Shown: positions 53,250 through 64,000, numbered from the stretch's first letter. The stretch: 64,000 nucleotides of DNA from Zygnema cylindricum (GCA_037447655.1 JBBHKE010001378.1:599148-663147), one strand, 5' to 3'. The notes: generated by a model from the letters alone, not told the origin. Numbers and translations: made by a program.

Positions 53250-53795
53250 AAACCGTGAGGGTGAGGGAGAGCGAGAGGGGGAGGGGTAGGGGGAGGCAGG
53301 CAGAGAAAGGCTGTAAGGGAGACGGAGTGGGAGAGGGGGATGGAGAGGGATAGGGGGAGGGGGATGGGGAGGGAGAGGTAAGCGGAGAGTGGACGGCGAG
53401 GGATAAAGATAAGAAAAGGGGCATTGGGAAGGAGAGGGACAGGGAAGGTGGAAGGAGCTCGAGAGCGGGAGTCGGATGGGGAGGGCCAGGCAGATTTAGA
53501 GGGAGACGGGGAGAGAGGAGGCGGAGTGGGAGCAAGTAAGAGAGAGTGAAAGAGAGAGGGAGAGGGAGAAGGAGATGGGGAGGGAGAGGGAAAGCGAGAG
53601 AGGGAGAGAGGGAGGGTAAGAGAGTACGAGAGAGAGAGGGAGAGGAATGGAGACGGAGGAGAAGTCCGAGAGGGAGAAGAAGTGCGAGAGCTAGAAAGGA
53701 AGAGAGGGAAAGCGGGTGAGGGGGCGTGGGAGTGGGAGAGGAAGAGGGGGAAATGGGAAGCAAGGAGGGAGGGGAAGAGAGAGAAGAAGGGGACA
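53250..53795 (+). repeat. Long purine tract (GAGAGG/GGGAGA)
   Basis: About 545 bases almost free of pyrimidines on the plus strand. Long Ser/Pro/Leu-rich minus-strand frames through it are translations of this repeat, not genes. Could form triplex DNA. Confidence 0.9.
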
Positions 53796-53835
53796 AACAA
53801 ATATCTTCTTCTAAATTTATCTTAAATCAAAAGTA

Positions 53836-54425
53836 ATGGCACCCAAAAATATCATCACTTCGCTATACCAATATCGCCAATCTTACTCATCAAATGGAAA
53901 ATATTTTTTAGTGAAGTAAAAAAAGGTTAATAACCAATATTAAGGCTGTTAAAAAAAGTTAGAGTTTCCATACGTACCACATAAAGAGGAATAGAATTTT
54001 CTATTATACTTTGTCGCATACTTATGGCACATAGAGCTGCACTGGTACTGTACAGCAGATAAGCGGAAAAAGGTACAGCAGTCGGTATGGAAGACGTTAC
54101 AGATGGTGGTACCTCTGACGGTACGGATGACTTTTCAGAGGAAAGGAAAGATAATAGGTTGGAGGAATCTTTACATGACGGTTTACTTGGAGGAATTAGG
54201 AGATAGTTTATAAACCACCAAAGGAAAGATACAAGAAGAAGTTGCAAAACATATAATGCACTTTCTGAACCATAGAAATACAAGGAGAACAAAGTTTTAG
54301 TTAGTATAAAACCGGAAACAAATTGTTTAGGAAAGGTAGGCCCAAAGGAAGGAATTTTTTTTAAGGTTCAAGAGGATAAGATGTTGATTTGTCACAGTGC
54401 AGATGTACAAATGGGCAAAAACTAG
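53836..54425 (+). other. Coding-like pieces of an unrecognised gene
   Basis: 53836-53919 is a 27-codon ATG frame (MAPKNIITSLYQYRQS...). 54087-54206 and 54276-54425 share one other frame: an acidic stretch (MEDVTDGGTSDGTDD) and a 49-codon stretch (VGPKEGIFFKVQEDKMLICH...) that follows a plausible splice acceptor CTGAACCATAG and ends TAG. Two in-frame stops lie between, so this would need introns or is a pseudogene. The antisense frame (53927-54292) is 121 codons and equally unrecognised. Confidence 0.3.
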
Positions 54426-54439
54426 ACACGTCAGTCAAA

Positions 54440-54480
54440 TGTACTTCTCCCTCTCCCTCTCCCTCTCCCTCTCCCTCTAT
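54440..54480 (+). repeat. CTCCCT microsatellite
   Basis: Seven CTCCCT hexamers; a second short run at 54703-54724. Confidence 0.9.
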
Positions 54481-54499
54481 CCTTATAAGTTTTACATTT

Positions 54500-55915
54500 T
54501 ACACCGTATATAATATTTAAGCTTAAAAGCAATAACACCGATTCGATGTTGGTTTGTGTTTTTTTTTTTTTCGCTATTAACTGACGTAAAACAAACAACA
54601 CTACAGAGTCACCACTAATGATTTCGTATAAAAGTTGTGAGTGGGAGTGTGATATAAGTTGTGACTCTTTGTCACAAAAGATTAATAAAAATGTTAAAAA
54701 GCCCTCTCCCTCTCCCTCTCCCTCATGCATGAATAGGAATAGAAAGGCTTAATTATTGTTTCTATCCCAATTATGTCTATTTATTTAATTGTTTTGGGGT
54801 TGGGGTTGTGGTTTTGGTTTTCTGAGTTGTCGTGCTTTTCATTTTGAGTTTGGGTGCTTTTATCTTCCTTGTTGATTGTTCTTTTCTTTTCTTTTCTTTT
54901 TGTTCCCATTGCTCTATTTGTTTTATATTGTAGTTTTTCAGTTTTGGCTATGCCACCCCTTTTGTACCTTGGACTCAGATGGGTTACCATCGTGCTTTTT
55001 AATTTATCCTGCCTTTTTTTTTTTTTTATTTGGAATAACATGTCGATATAATATGAAAACCCATAAATACATATTATACATAAATGCTCAATTAAATATA
55101 TATCCTCATATTATTAATATATAATGATTAATTATTCAAGCTTTTTAAATTATGACGTCATTTGTTTAATTATAAAGCAAAAAGAAGAGAAAAATGTGAA
55201 AACTGGTTTAAGATTTTTTTTTTTTTTTTTCTATTTATGGGCATTAAAGCAATATGGAAATTTCAATAATAGGTAAAATAAAGAGGATGCTTTTGAACTC
55301 AAAAAATTTAAAAACTTGTTGACCAATATTATTATTATTATTATTTCACTAATTTATGTCACAAATTCATTGATGTATGTCACAAATTCACTAATATATT
55401 TCACTAATTTACTAAATTATGGTACTAATTTCAGTAATTTATCACTGATTCACTGATTTATTTTGGGATGATTTGAAAAGTTGACATGTAATTTATCTTA
55501 TCTTGAACTTTTTTTTTTCAAGTGTTTCAACATTGTTTCATATTTACATCAGAATGCCCTTCACATAAATTAACAGCAGATTTTTTTTTTTTTTTTTTGC
55601 CAATTGAACCCCCAAGCTTAGTTTTTTTGAGACAATTCGAGTGTCGCCCAAAATTATCATTAATCCCTTTCCAAAAAAAAAAAAAAAAAAATCAGAATTT
55701 CCGGTTCTTAAGGGCAATATAAAACAATTATGTAATTCTTACAGATACAAATTTCAATAGCAAAAAGTTCAAGCACAGAAAAAATACTAAATTACTAAAT
55801 TTTATATTCTATTTGTTTTCTTCATTTTTATTCATTTATTTGTGTCCTTTATATGCTTTCATCCTGAATCCACACTAAATATCAACTGGAATCTAAGATT
55901 AGGAATTGTCCACAA
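54500..55915. other. AT-rich interval with homopolymer runs
   Basis: Poly-T and poly-A tracts (55012-55027, 55212-55230, 55581-55598, 55674-55690) and TATTATTATTATTATT near 55330. No gene recognised. Degenerate TTCACTAATTTA repeats at 55345-55460. Confidence 0.55.
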
Positions 55916-55919
55916 CCAA

Positions 55920-56016
55920 TAAACTTAATTATAAACTTAATTATAAACTTAATTACAAACTTAATTATAAAATTAATTATAAAATTAATCACAAACTCAA
56001 TCACAAACTTAATTCA
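55920..56016 (+). repeat. AAACTTAATTAT tandem repeat
   Basis: About eight copies of a 12-13-base unit, the last ones with C substitutions. Confidence 0.88.
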
Positions 56017-56055
56017 AAAGTAGAGAGTAGACCACACTAATTATGGTTACTAGTA

Positions 56056-56180
56056 GTGAGTTTCGACGGCTCACCGGGAATAAAACTTTCCAAATTTGGA
56101 AATTTGTGCACGGTGGCGAGAATGGCCAAACCGCCGAAGAGAAGGTTGCAAGTGAGGGACTCCGCGAGAAACATCGTTCT
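56056..56180. other. Short GC-richer coding-like island, unrecognised
   Basis: All surrounding DNA is AT-rich or microsatellite. Plus strand reads IKLSKFGNLCTVARMAKPPK; minus strand reads MFLAESLTCNLLFGGLAILA ... then FIP and a good donor (G|GTGAGC). Either could be an exon; I do not recognise the protein. Confidence 0.3.
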
Positions 56181-56187
56181 ATCCGTT

Positions 56188-56405
56188 GCAGTTACAGTTT
56201 TCAGTTTTTTTAATCAGTTTTCAGTTTTTTTTTCAGTTTTCAGTTTTTTTTTCAGTTTTCAGTTTTTTTTCAGTTTTCAGTTTTCAGTTTTTTTTCAGTT
56301 GTCAGTTTTTTTTGTTTTCAGTTTTCAGATTTTTGTTTTCAGTTACAGTTACAGTTATAGTTATAATTTTAGTTACAGTTACAGTTGCAGGTTTCAGTTT
56401 TCAAT
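56188..56405 (+). repeat. CAGTTTT(T)n microsatellite
   Basis: TTTTCAGTTTTTTTTCAG units pass into GTTACAGTTACAG units. Confidence 0.9.
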
Positions 56406-56497
56406 TTTCAGTTTGCCGTTTCAAAAAGCAGGTTTGTGTTTCTCTCTCTCCTTTCTCTCACACGTGTGACTAAACCATCCAAGATTCTCCTGAGTTA

Positions 56498-56632
56498 TCT
56501 TTCTCTCTCTCCTCCTCACTCTTTCACTCTCTCACTCTCTATCGCTCTCTCTCTCGCTCCCTCTCTCTCCCTCTCCCTCTCTCTCTCTCTCCCTCTCTCT
56601 CTCTCCCTCTCACTCTCTCTCTCTTTCCACAC
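56498..56632 (+). repeat. CTCTCC microsatellite
   Basis: CTCTCTCTCCCTCT-type run; another at 56760-56888 with two copies of CTCCCTCTCCCACACTCTGT. Confidence 0.92.
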
Positions 56633-56950
56633 TAATTTTGTTTTGAATCAACTTTTGTACGGACAAAGAATAATTCAATTTACTTAAATACCTTTTTCAT
56701 ATATAATATCCTTCTCTTTTACAAAATATGTATATAATGCGTATATGAAAACCCTTCTTCTTAGTCTTTCTTCTCTCTCTTTGTCTTTCTTGTCTCTCTC
56801 TCCCTCTCCCACACTCTGTATCCCTCCCTCTCTCTCTCCCTCTCCCACACTCTATATCCCTCCCTCTCTCTCCCTCTCCCTCTTTTCCTCTTTTTCCGCC
56901 GTCCATTCCTCTCCCGTCCTGTTCACCCGTCACTGTCCGAGTTCTCCAAT

Positions 56951-57031
56951 GTTTGTACTTTTTAATTTGTACTTTTTATTTTGTACTTTTTTGTTTTGTA
57001 CTTTTTGTTATGTACTTTTTATTTTGTACTT
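56951..57031 (+). repeat. TTTGTACTTTTTATT tandem repeat
   Basis: Six copies of a 14-15-base unit. Confidence 0.92.
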
Positions 57032-57445
57032 TCATGAGAACTGTCGGGTCCGCATATTGGTTCCGACGATAACTGAACCCTGATCTGAGGCCGTCCGATT
57101 TTATTGCCATAAAATCGGACGGCGTATATGGAATCACGGTACGTCCGGTTTCAGTCAGAAGAAACGGCCGTACATTGTTTATGTCACATTGACGGGTTGA
57201 AGAATCGGACGGTCCAACATTGCCCTTTTAATTTCTTTTCGACGCGACACGTGTACAATATGCTTCAGCACCAGCCGTCCGATCAGTCATCCGTCCGTAA
57301 TTTCCGCAATGAGAAAAAAAAATGACATTCAAAAATTTCGTGACGTTCGGTTCCGAGTTCTGACGTGTGACTTCTGAAAAACTCCTCGACGGGTTCGAAA
57401 GACCGCCGGCGTCGGAGGAAAATTATCGATTCTGGTTCTGATTTT

Positions 57446-57552
57446 AGTGCGGAATCAATATAGTTTCGTGCGAAATCAATTAGAGTTTCGTGCGGAATCA
57501 ATAGAGTTTCGTGCGAAATCAATTACAGTTTCGTGCGGAAAAAAATAGAGTT
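57446..57552 (+). repeat. 22-bp tandem repeat, five copies
   Basis: Units GTGCGGAATCAATAGAGTTTC and GTGCGAAATCAATTAGAGTT alternate, suggesting a higher-order two-unit period. Confidence 0.88.
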
Positions 57553-57559
57553 TTGGTTA

Positions 57560-59050
57560 TACCGACAGTTTTACGTACGTACGAAATGCCAAGATATAAA
57601 TCAACGGCCACGATAGAAATAAACGGCCACCATTAAAATGGACGGTCAAGATATAATTTTATAGCTACGATAATTAATACAATGATAATCTAATTATCTG
57701 TACAAGAAAAGAATATCCTTTAAAACACCGTGACGAATGACGTACACGATTGTGAACCGCAAGTCTATTAAACGTTAAGGATTTATACCTTTTAACTAAT
57801 TAAGGATTTCGAAGTACAGCTATAAAGGATTTATAAGTATGACAAATACTAATTCATGATCGGACGGTGGCGATCTTACTGCGTACAACTTTTCACAGTT
57901 TTCAGTGCTATTAGCACTTATTGGCAGAGCGATTTTTCCGGTTTAAACGTTTAAAGTTGAAACCCCGTTTTAACTCCAGTCAAAACAGTCTCAATTTCCG
58001 GAGAACCGAGCACGAGTTTAAACTGTCGTACAGCCACAGCCGTACACGTACGGAAATTACCGTAGACTGCACAAGTACATAGGCGTTGAAGTCAACATAC
58101 ATGTACGGACGGATGGAGAAGATTAAATACAAGTATTTTTTGAAAATCAAGAAATCATCATTTTAGGGCGAAAAACATTAAAATTGTTAAGTAAAAAAAA
58201 CAAAATCTCTTGTTGAAGCATTTAATAACGAGTTTAAAAATGTATTCCTTTGTCACGTCACTGTAAACTTCACCTTTTTCTTTCTCTTACACCTTTTCTG
58301 TACCGTCTGTTGGTAATACAATCAGGTTTGATAACCGTACTTTTTCTTTTTCTTCTTTTGTACTTTTCAACTTGTTGTCAAGGTATGGAGTAGCGTTTAG
58401 TGCTAGTTTAGAATTTTTCCTTTAATTTTTAGTTCCATATTGTTGCTTTGTGTTTGTCATGCTTTTAAACCGTAAAATATTTCGTCTACAGCAATTAGTA
58501 GTCGTCAAGCATTTTCCATTTCAATCGCACTTTGTACCCAAATGGTTTCACCATCACCACTTTTGACATCAAATATTTTTTTTAACTACCTTCTTTTACA
58601 TTAAATTTTATCTTTTACGTTGAGACCTCCACCAAAATAACTTCCGTGAAATGTGTCATGAAACAAGTTACACCATGGGATACGAATTAATGCCATTAAT
58701 GATAAAACTTACAAAATTAAGATTAAGATGAGAGGTAAATATACCATTAACAACAAACCTAACAAAATTAAGATTGAGATTAAGATTAAGATTAGACTAG
58801 ATTAAAGACGAGAGTTCCCCGACCACATGCATATGAACATATGTAATACCAAAAACTCGCGTAATTTCTTTTTGCAAATTTCCCTTCTTTTCACCACTGC
58901 TATTTTAGAACATAAGTGGGAGAAAGAAGTAAGAGAAGAAGAAGAAAGAGAAGAAGAAACAGAAAAAGAAGAAAGAGAAGAAAGAAGGGAAGAGGAAAAC
59001 AGGCGATAATAACAAACCAAATACTTTCCCAATTTTTTTTTCGAAGCAAG
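57560..59050. other. Interval without recognised gene
   Basis: AT-rich; a GATTAAGATTAAGATT run at 58755-58800 and a GAAGAAGAAAGAG tract at 58918-59000. No protein similarity noted. Confidence 0.5.
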
Positions 59051-59059
59051 ACTCGTCAA

Positions 59060-59410
59060 ATCCATCAATCAAGAATGTTACAATCAACGATGTTACAATC
59101 AATGGTTGAGTGATGATGCTTTCTATAATACTGCCGAACAACATTTCTTTCCTTCCTCTCCTCTTTCTTCTACTGCTCCTCTCTCTCTTCTTTCCGAATT
59201 AAACAACATTATCCATTTGTTACAATCAATGATTGAATAATCCTCGAACAAATGCTTCTCTCCTTTCCTTCCTCTCCTCTCCTCTCACTTCTTTCCCAAT
59301 TAAACAACATTATCCATTTTTTGTTACAATCAATGATTGAGTAAAAGCTTCTTATAATACTAACGCCTCTTCACTTTCTCCTTTCGAAATTAAACAGCGT
59401 TGTCCATTTC
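59060..59410. repeat. Three-copy tandem repeat downstream of the WD40 gene
   Basis: GTTACAATCAATGATTGAG recurs at about 59092, 59219 and 59323, and ATTAAACAACATTATCCATT at about 59199, 59301 and 59391, separated by CTTCCTCTCC runs. Period about 100-130 bases. It lies just past the gene's stop codon, in its 3' UTR or downstream DNA. Confidence 0.75.
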
Positions 59411-59443
59411 CATATGCTTTGCCTAAAAAACCCTAACGGAATC

Positions 59444-61537
59444 TCAAGCCGTAACTGTTTTCCGTTGCGAAACCGTGACTTCCTCGTCATTCGAAATTAC
59501 AGTGGATAAAGAATCACCACTTGGTCTTCTCCATATTTTAATATGCCCATCATAACACGAAGTTATGATCGATTCTTTGCAAAAAATAACATCCGCAAGC
59601 GGCTCTACATGAACCTGTGACAAAAACGGCATCGAATTTCTGGTAATATTAACACTAAATAATGATAATAGGATAAAATAATAGCAATAAACAACTAATG
59701 GTAACCGCTAAAAGTAGAGAAAAGGACAAAACTACTTCTCGAATAACTTTGATCCCAGTATTTCGAATAAAAACCTGTCTTTTCTTTTTAACCAATGAAA
59801 GATCTTATATTATTACAAAGCAAATGGGATCTCCTCTCACTACTGCTCCACCATCCAAATCCTTATTTCAAAAATTGCATATGTTATTTACACATTTAAT
59901 CATTCACCCAATTACTCATTATCTAACCCATTGACCATTTACCCATTTACCCATTTACCCATTTACCCATGTATCCATGTAACCATAACAGACGATGCTT
60001 ATATTTTATCATTCTACATGTTAAAATAGTATTACATAGATATAATTCTTGATTTTTTAACAATACATCATGAACATTATTCGCGTGAAGATTTAGATTT
60101 TAGGAAACATACGGCTTGGGGTAGTGTTAGTAAATCTATTCGAGGTTCAACCAACATGGACAACTTTGACCACTTACTAAATTAGCGTTAAAACAAACAG
60201 TTGGCAGTATTTACGCTCTTATATGTTCAAGAGCCGAAAGAAACCGGCACCAAATTCATGTTATTAACACTAAGAGCGATTCACAATATACTTCCGATGT
60301 TGGCAACATACCTCCTTAATTCCTTATTTTTTTTTGAATTCCTTGATTTTATTTTTTTTTGCAAAAACCAAAAAACCCAAGGGTTGTAGCTCTCACCCGG
60401 TGTGCCATAAGAGGAGCGATTTTTGGAATCTCTTTTCGACGAGGAGGAGGACACAGTGTCCCATGTGACCGTGGAACGGAAACTGACAAAGAAGGAGCCT
60501 GCCCATATGTCTCTCCTCCTCCTCCTCCTTCCAATAACAAATTGCCACTTGGAGAGAGAAATTTTCGAGGCACTACGACCTCGTCGAGAACAAGATCCCA
60601 AAGGAGAAGTTGGGCATCTTGGGCCACAGAGGCCAATCGATATGCTTGAGGAGTTTCACTATCATCGGAGGTCGGTCCGACCCAATAGCTGTCGAATGCA
60701 ACTGCACTTACCTGTCGGTTTAAAAGGACATGAAAAAGAGGTGAGGGAAAGGAGGGAAAGGAGGAGGAAGAAAAGGAGGGAAAGGAGGAAGAGGATGTAT
60801 TTGTAAAGGAGAGAGGGAAAACAGAGGAAGAGGAAAAGGGAGAGGCCCGACCCAATAGCTGCCGAATGCCACTGCACTTACCTGTCCGTTTAAAACGACA
60901 TAAAGAAAAGGTGAGGGAGAAGAGGGAGAGAAAGGAGAGGAGGGAGAGAAGGGCGAGGAGGGAGAGGAGGGAGAAAGAGAGGGAGAGGGATGATTTGTCA
61001 AGGAGAGAGGGAGAGAGGTTCCACTTAATAGCCATTGAATGCAACTGCACTTATCTGTCTGTTTAAAAGGACATAAAAAAAAGGCAAGGGCGCGGAGTGA
61101 GAGGGATGTATTTGTGAAGGAGAGAGGGACAACAGAAAAAGAGGGAGAGGGAGAGGCCCAACCCAAGAAAAGGTGAGGAAAAGGAGGGAAAGGAGGGAGG
61201 GAGAAAGAGAGGGAGAAAGATGATTTGTCAAGAAGAGAGGGAGAGAGGGAGAGAGGGAAGGCGAGAGGTTCCACTCAATAGCCATTGAATGCAACTTACC
61301 TCTCCGTTTAAAAAGACATAAAAAAAGGTGAAGGGGGGGAGGGAGAGGGATGTCTTTGTGAAGAAGAAAGGGACAACAGAAGAGGGAAAAGGAGAGGCCC
61401 AACCCAATAGCTGCCAAATACATCTGCACTTAGCTGTCGGAGAGAAAGGGGGAGAGAACGGGGGATGTATTCATGAGAGTGGGACTGTCATAGTCCAAAA
61501 ACCATTGACCCGGTAGCCAAGCAAGACAATGCACAAG

Positions 61538-61580
<43 letters not shown>

Positions 61581-62976
61581 AGAGGGAAAGATAGTGGGAG
61601 AGAGAGAGATAGAAGGGAGAGAATAATCTCACCCAAGAACCATGGCCTTCTCCCCATGCTACTTCTCGTTGCTCCTCCATACTCCAAATGTGAACCAAAT
61701 CGTCCTCTCCCCCTGCCAAGACAAATTTTCCATCCGGCCTGTCCGGAAAAAAAACAAAAAGGAACAAAAATAAAAGGAAAAAAGGTGAAGTACCAAAAAA
61801 TGTCACTCCAGATTAGCCATAGTTTTTGCAACAACCACTAAAGACGCTCTGTGATTGAAAACATATCAAAGATAAACCTTACAAATACTTTTGCAAGTAA
61901 ATTTTACAAATCCATATCCTCATAAACTGCCAAATTTGGGCTCCATTTTTTCCATTTTTTGACATAAACCTAAATGTGGGTATTTAAAGTTTGTTTTTCC
62001 TTACCCAAATGCACAACAAAGAAAGGCTCCGTAATAACTTTTGAAGCCACAGAGGAGTCTCTCTCCCAACCAATCAAACACTCGTAAGTAACCTGTGTCC
62101 AGCAATCCCCAAAAATGCCACGTCACATATGCAGATCTTCCCTCACACATTCAGATGTCACATTTGCGTCACATATTCAAATGTCACATTGCACATTCAC
62201 ATATTAAGTCACACATTCAAATGTCACATCACGCATACCCACGATTTCCCGAATACCGGTGACTAATTCCTAAACATAGACTTCCAAAAGAGAGAAAAAT
62301 AGGAAGAAACTAAACATACATTAATAAGATGCAAAACAAAAATCCTGTAACAGTTGAATGCACATAATTAGCAAAATGTGAAATCGAATGCATGTTAATT
62401 ACGCTTCTTACTCTCCTCACTCACCATCTCTCCCTTGGAAGTAACCTAAACTGCCTATCGTCATAAATTTTAAGGATTTATTAGCGTTAACACAAAATTA
62501 GAATATATAATACCAACTTAGTGCAAGGAGACGTGGCAGCAGATTGTAGTCCAGTCCCTCGGATAGTGTTGTTAACGCTATTTTATCATTTACGGCCGAA
62601 AAAAGTCGAGACAGAATTAGTATTATTAACTCTAAAGACGAAGGGCAGTGCTCTGAACTTTTTTAATTCCTAGTTCTAATTCTTAGGGTTTGAGTTTGAA
62701 CTTTTAAAGACATTGATAATCCACCATCTCTCCCCCATTGGTGCTAGACTACTGAGCTTTCTAGATGTTTATACTTTGGATAGGGGGAGGGGGACATGGA
62801 GGGGGAGGGGGAGGGAGAGGGAGAGGGAGAGGGAGAGGGAGACGGAGAGGGAGGGAGAGGGAGAGAATGATCCACTTACCATCTCTCCCTGCAGTGGCCA
62901 GCTGATGTCCAATGGGAGAGAAGCAGAGACCATTTATCGCACTCGACGAAATTTGCCATCGAGCCACAGGATTGCT
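59444..62976 (-). CDS. WD40-repeat protein, WDR20/DMWD/CreC family, last five exons
   Basis: Exons on the minus strand: 62976-62880, 62092-62005, 61738-61633, 60711-60397, 59614-59444 (stop). Junctions are GT-AG (donors GTAAGT, GTAAGG, GTGAGA, GTGAGA) and the phases agree, giving 258 codons. Landmarks: NPVARWQISSSAINGLCFSP, HQLATAGRDG, YLRVFD, SYYGAFLCC, LAGGEDDLVHIWSMEE, WGEGHGSWV, SAVAFDSYW, LASVAQDAQLLLWDL, PKIAPLMAHRV, FCKESIITSCYDGHIKIWRR. These match plant members of the family of human WDR20, which activates USP12/USP46 deubiquitinases, and fungal CreC, partner of CreB. The N-terminal part lies beyond 62976, and no further exon is recognised before the window end. A short acidic tail follows the last repeat. 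Confidence 0.9.
59934..59985 (+). repeat. CCCATTTA tandem repeat
   Basis: About five 8-base units, drifting into CCCATGTATCCATG. Inside intron 4 of the WD40 gene. Confidence 0.88.
60681..61445 (-). repeat. Tandem copies of a splice acceptor plus exon start in WD40 intron 3
   Basis: The real acceptor and first codons of exon 4 (60711 downward) are repeated upstream at 60849-60905, 61021-61075, 61155-61185 (middle deleted), 61269-61325 and 61399-61445. They are separated by purine-rich (plus-strand) filler of the GGGAGAGG type. Each unit has AAACNGACAG, then GTAAGTGCAGTNGCATTC, then AGCTATTGGGT or a variant. Confidence 0.88.
61541..61625 (+). repeat. GA microsatellite in intron 3
   Basis: GAGAGAGAGA run from 61541, followed by GAGGGAAG sequence, just downstream of the exon 3 donor. 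Confidence 0.92.
62782..62868 (+). repeat. GGGAGA microsatellite in intron 1
   Basis: GGGGGAGGGGGAGGGAGAGG type run lying within 10 bases of the donor of the first visible exon. Confidence 0.92.
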
Positions 62977-63690
62977 CTACAAAAAGTCCCCAATTCTAAT
63001 TAAGTTTGAATTAAATTAAATCAGTATTTAATCTAATTAAACCACATGTCAGGCAAAGGGTTTCTAAGGGGCGTTTAGGGTTTCTAGGTTTGTTAAGGGT
63101 GCTTCAGGGTTTCTCTGAGGTTTTTCCAGAGTCTTTCAGGGCTTTTATAAGGCTTTTTTAGGGTACATATGAGAGATTTTTCAGACATAGTAGTGAATAA
63201 ACATAACATAAATTCACGTTTCCACAGCAAGTACACCTAACTTCAATAGTGTGTAGTTCATAAAACAATACAAACTCAATGTGCGAAAACAATTGGAAAC
63301 ATTCTATGTAGTTTCACCGCACCATACTTTTTAAGTGTATTATACTCGACAAAACCATATGATAAGCAAATAGTACGGGGAAACCACATTTGGTGTTTCC
63401 AACTGTTTTCACAGATTAGAACTATGCTCATAATTCTACAACAACTAAAAACCGAAGTTCATATTCATAACACAAATCAACATTTCCACGACAATTACGC
63501 ATAAAGGGATATCTCAATCTTGTACTTCATAAAAAATACAAACCCATAATTCTACAACATCTAAAGTCAAAGCTCATAAATGTAACACTTCATCCACAAT
63601 TCCAAAACAATCATGTCAAGAAGAAATCTTAACATTTTCGAAAACACACGAGATGGTAAGAAGATAACGAGTACATTCGATGTTCATGAT
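62977..63690. other. Upstream part of the WD40 gene locus, no exon recognised
   Basis: AT-rich. 63050-63175 has many AGGGTTTCTAAGG/TTTAGGGTTTCTAGG words, a degenerate telomere-like or telo-box-rich stretch. Confidence 0.45.
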
Positions 63691-64000
63691 ATTAAACAAA
63701 CATTTCAACAGGAATATGCTTTATAAAAATTACTGATCCTATGATGCTACGAAACCTGTTGAAAAGTATCTCTAAATCAACTAGGTTCAATATACAGTTA
63801 ACATTCCGACAGGAATATGATTAATGAAAACTACTAATCACATACTCACCTATGATCAATATTTAAACAACCATTTCAACAAAAATATGCTTTACGAAAA
63901 GTACTACTCATACGATGCTATGAAAATTGGTGAAAACTATCTTCAACTCACCTTTGTTCGCACCAAAATACGCTTTATAAAAACGACTACTCATGTGATG
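63690..64000. repeat. Diverged tandem repeat at window end
   Basis: ACATTTCAACAGGAATATGC, CATTCCGACAGGAATATGAT, CATTTCAACAAAAATATGCT and CACCAAAATACGCTTTATAA head similar blocks near 63701, 63802, 63872 and 63961, each followed by AA(A)CTACTNATC...ATG. Spacing is 70-100 bases. It continues past the window. Confidence 0.7.

Noticed and set aside
53093-53800. Two minus-strand frames of about 230 codons, rich in Ser, Pro, Leu
   Set aside because: They are translations of the GAGAGG purine tract; all frames stay open there because the repeat lacks stops. No domain.
60349-61429. Long minus-strand frames (up to 233 codons) around the WD40 exons
   Set aside because: They join a real exon (60711-60397) to low-complexity intron sequence. 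The splice junctions and family alignment show where coding ends.
1-64000. CRISPR arrays, rRNA genes, bacterial operons
   Set aside because: No direct repeats with unique spacers of CRISPR type, no rRNA sequence, and introns plus LTR elements show a eukaryotic nuclear contig.

Overview
The window looks like a repeat-dominated nuclear contig from a streptophyte (green plant or charophyte-type alga). The evidence is: an intron-containing WD40 gene whose exons read like the plant WDR20/DMWD/CreC family, with GT-AG introns; a small plant-type C2-domain gene; many Ty1/copia relics; and a retrotransposon primer-binding site complementary to the anticodon arm of eukaryotic initiator tRNA-Met. The sequence is AT-rich and full of GTAC and purine/pyrimidine tracts. 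The lineage cannot be fixed from the sequence alone. Two 10-N runs (15681-15690, 37381-37390) mark assembly gaps.

Layout. 1-5690: Ty1/copia element A (plus strand), 5' LTR cut by the window edge, coding region broken. 5691-18747: DNA-transposon territory made of short non-autonomous elements with readable target-site duplications (TSDs): hAT-like (8-bp TSD), PIF/Harbinger-like (TTA TSD, called H) and TA-flanked elements with CACCGCGAATCG ends (called T), several nested. 18748-37380: minus-strand copia element E. Its 3' LTR is split by a 5.8-kb T element, and its pol is split by a second complete copia, B (28457-35984, TSD GATTC). B itself carries a 1.7-kb insertion. 37391-42513: pieces of further copia elements (F LTR, B3, D). 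42514-50434: nested DNA elements again, including a 482-bp-arm palindrome.

50435-64000 is the more gene-like end. It has a C2-domain gene (52323-53054, plus), two unrecognised coding-like islands (about 53836-54425 and 56056-56180), many microsatellites, and the last five exons of a WD40 gene on the minus strand (62976 down to 59444). Intron 3 of that gene holds tandem copies of its own 3' splice site plus the start of the next exon.

How the parts relate. Most of the window is a history of nested insertions, several readable to the base from TSDs and from related copies that still show the empty site. The copia families A, D, E and B share an unusual design: the gag start codon lies inside the LTR, and the primer-binding site lies inside the gag reading frame, at the anticodon stem-loop of initiator tRNA-Met. 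All retroelement coding regions seen are broken by stops, frameshifts or deletions. The WD40 gene, and probably the C2 gene, look intact where visible.
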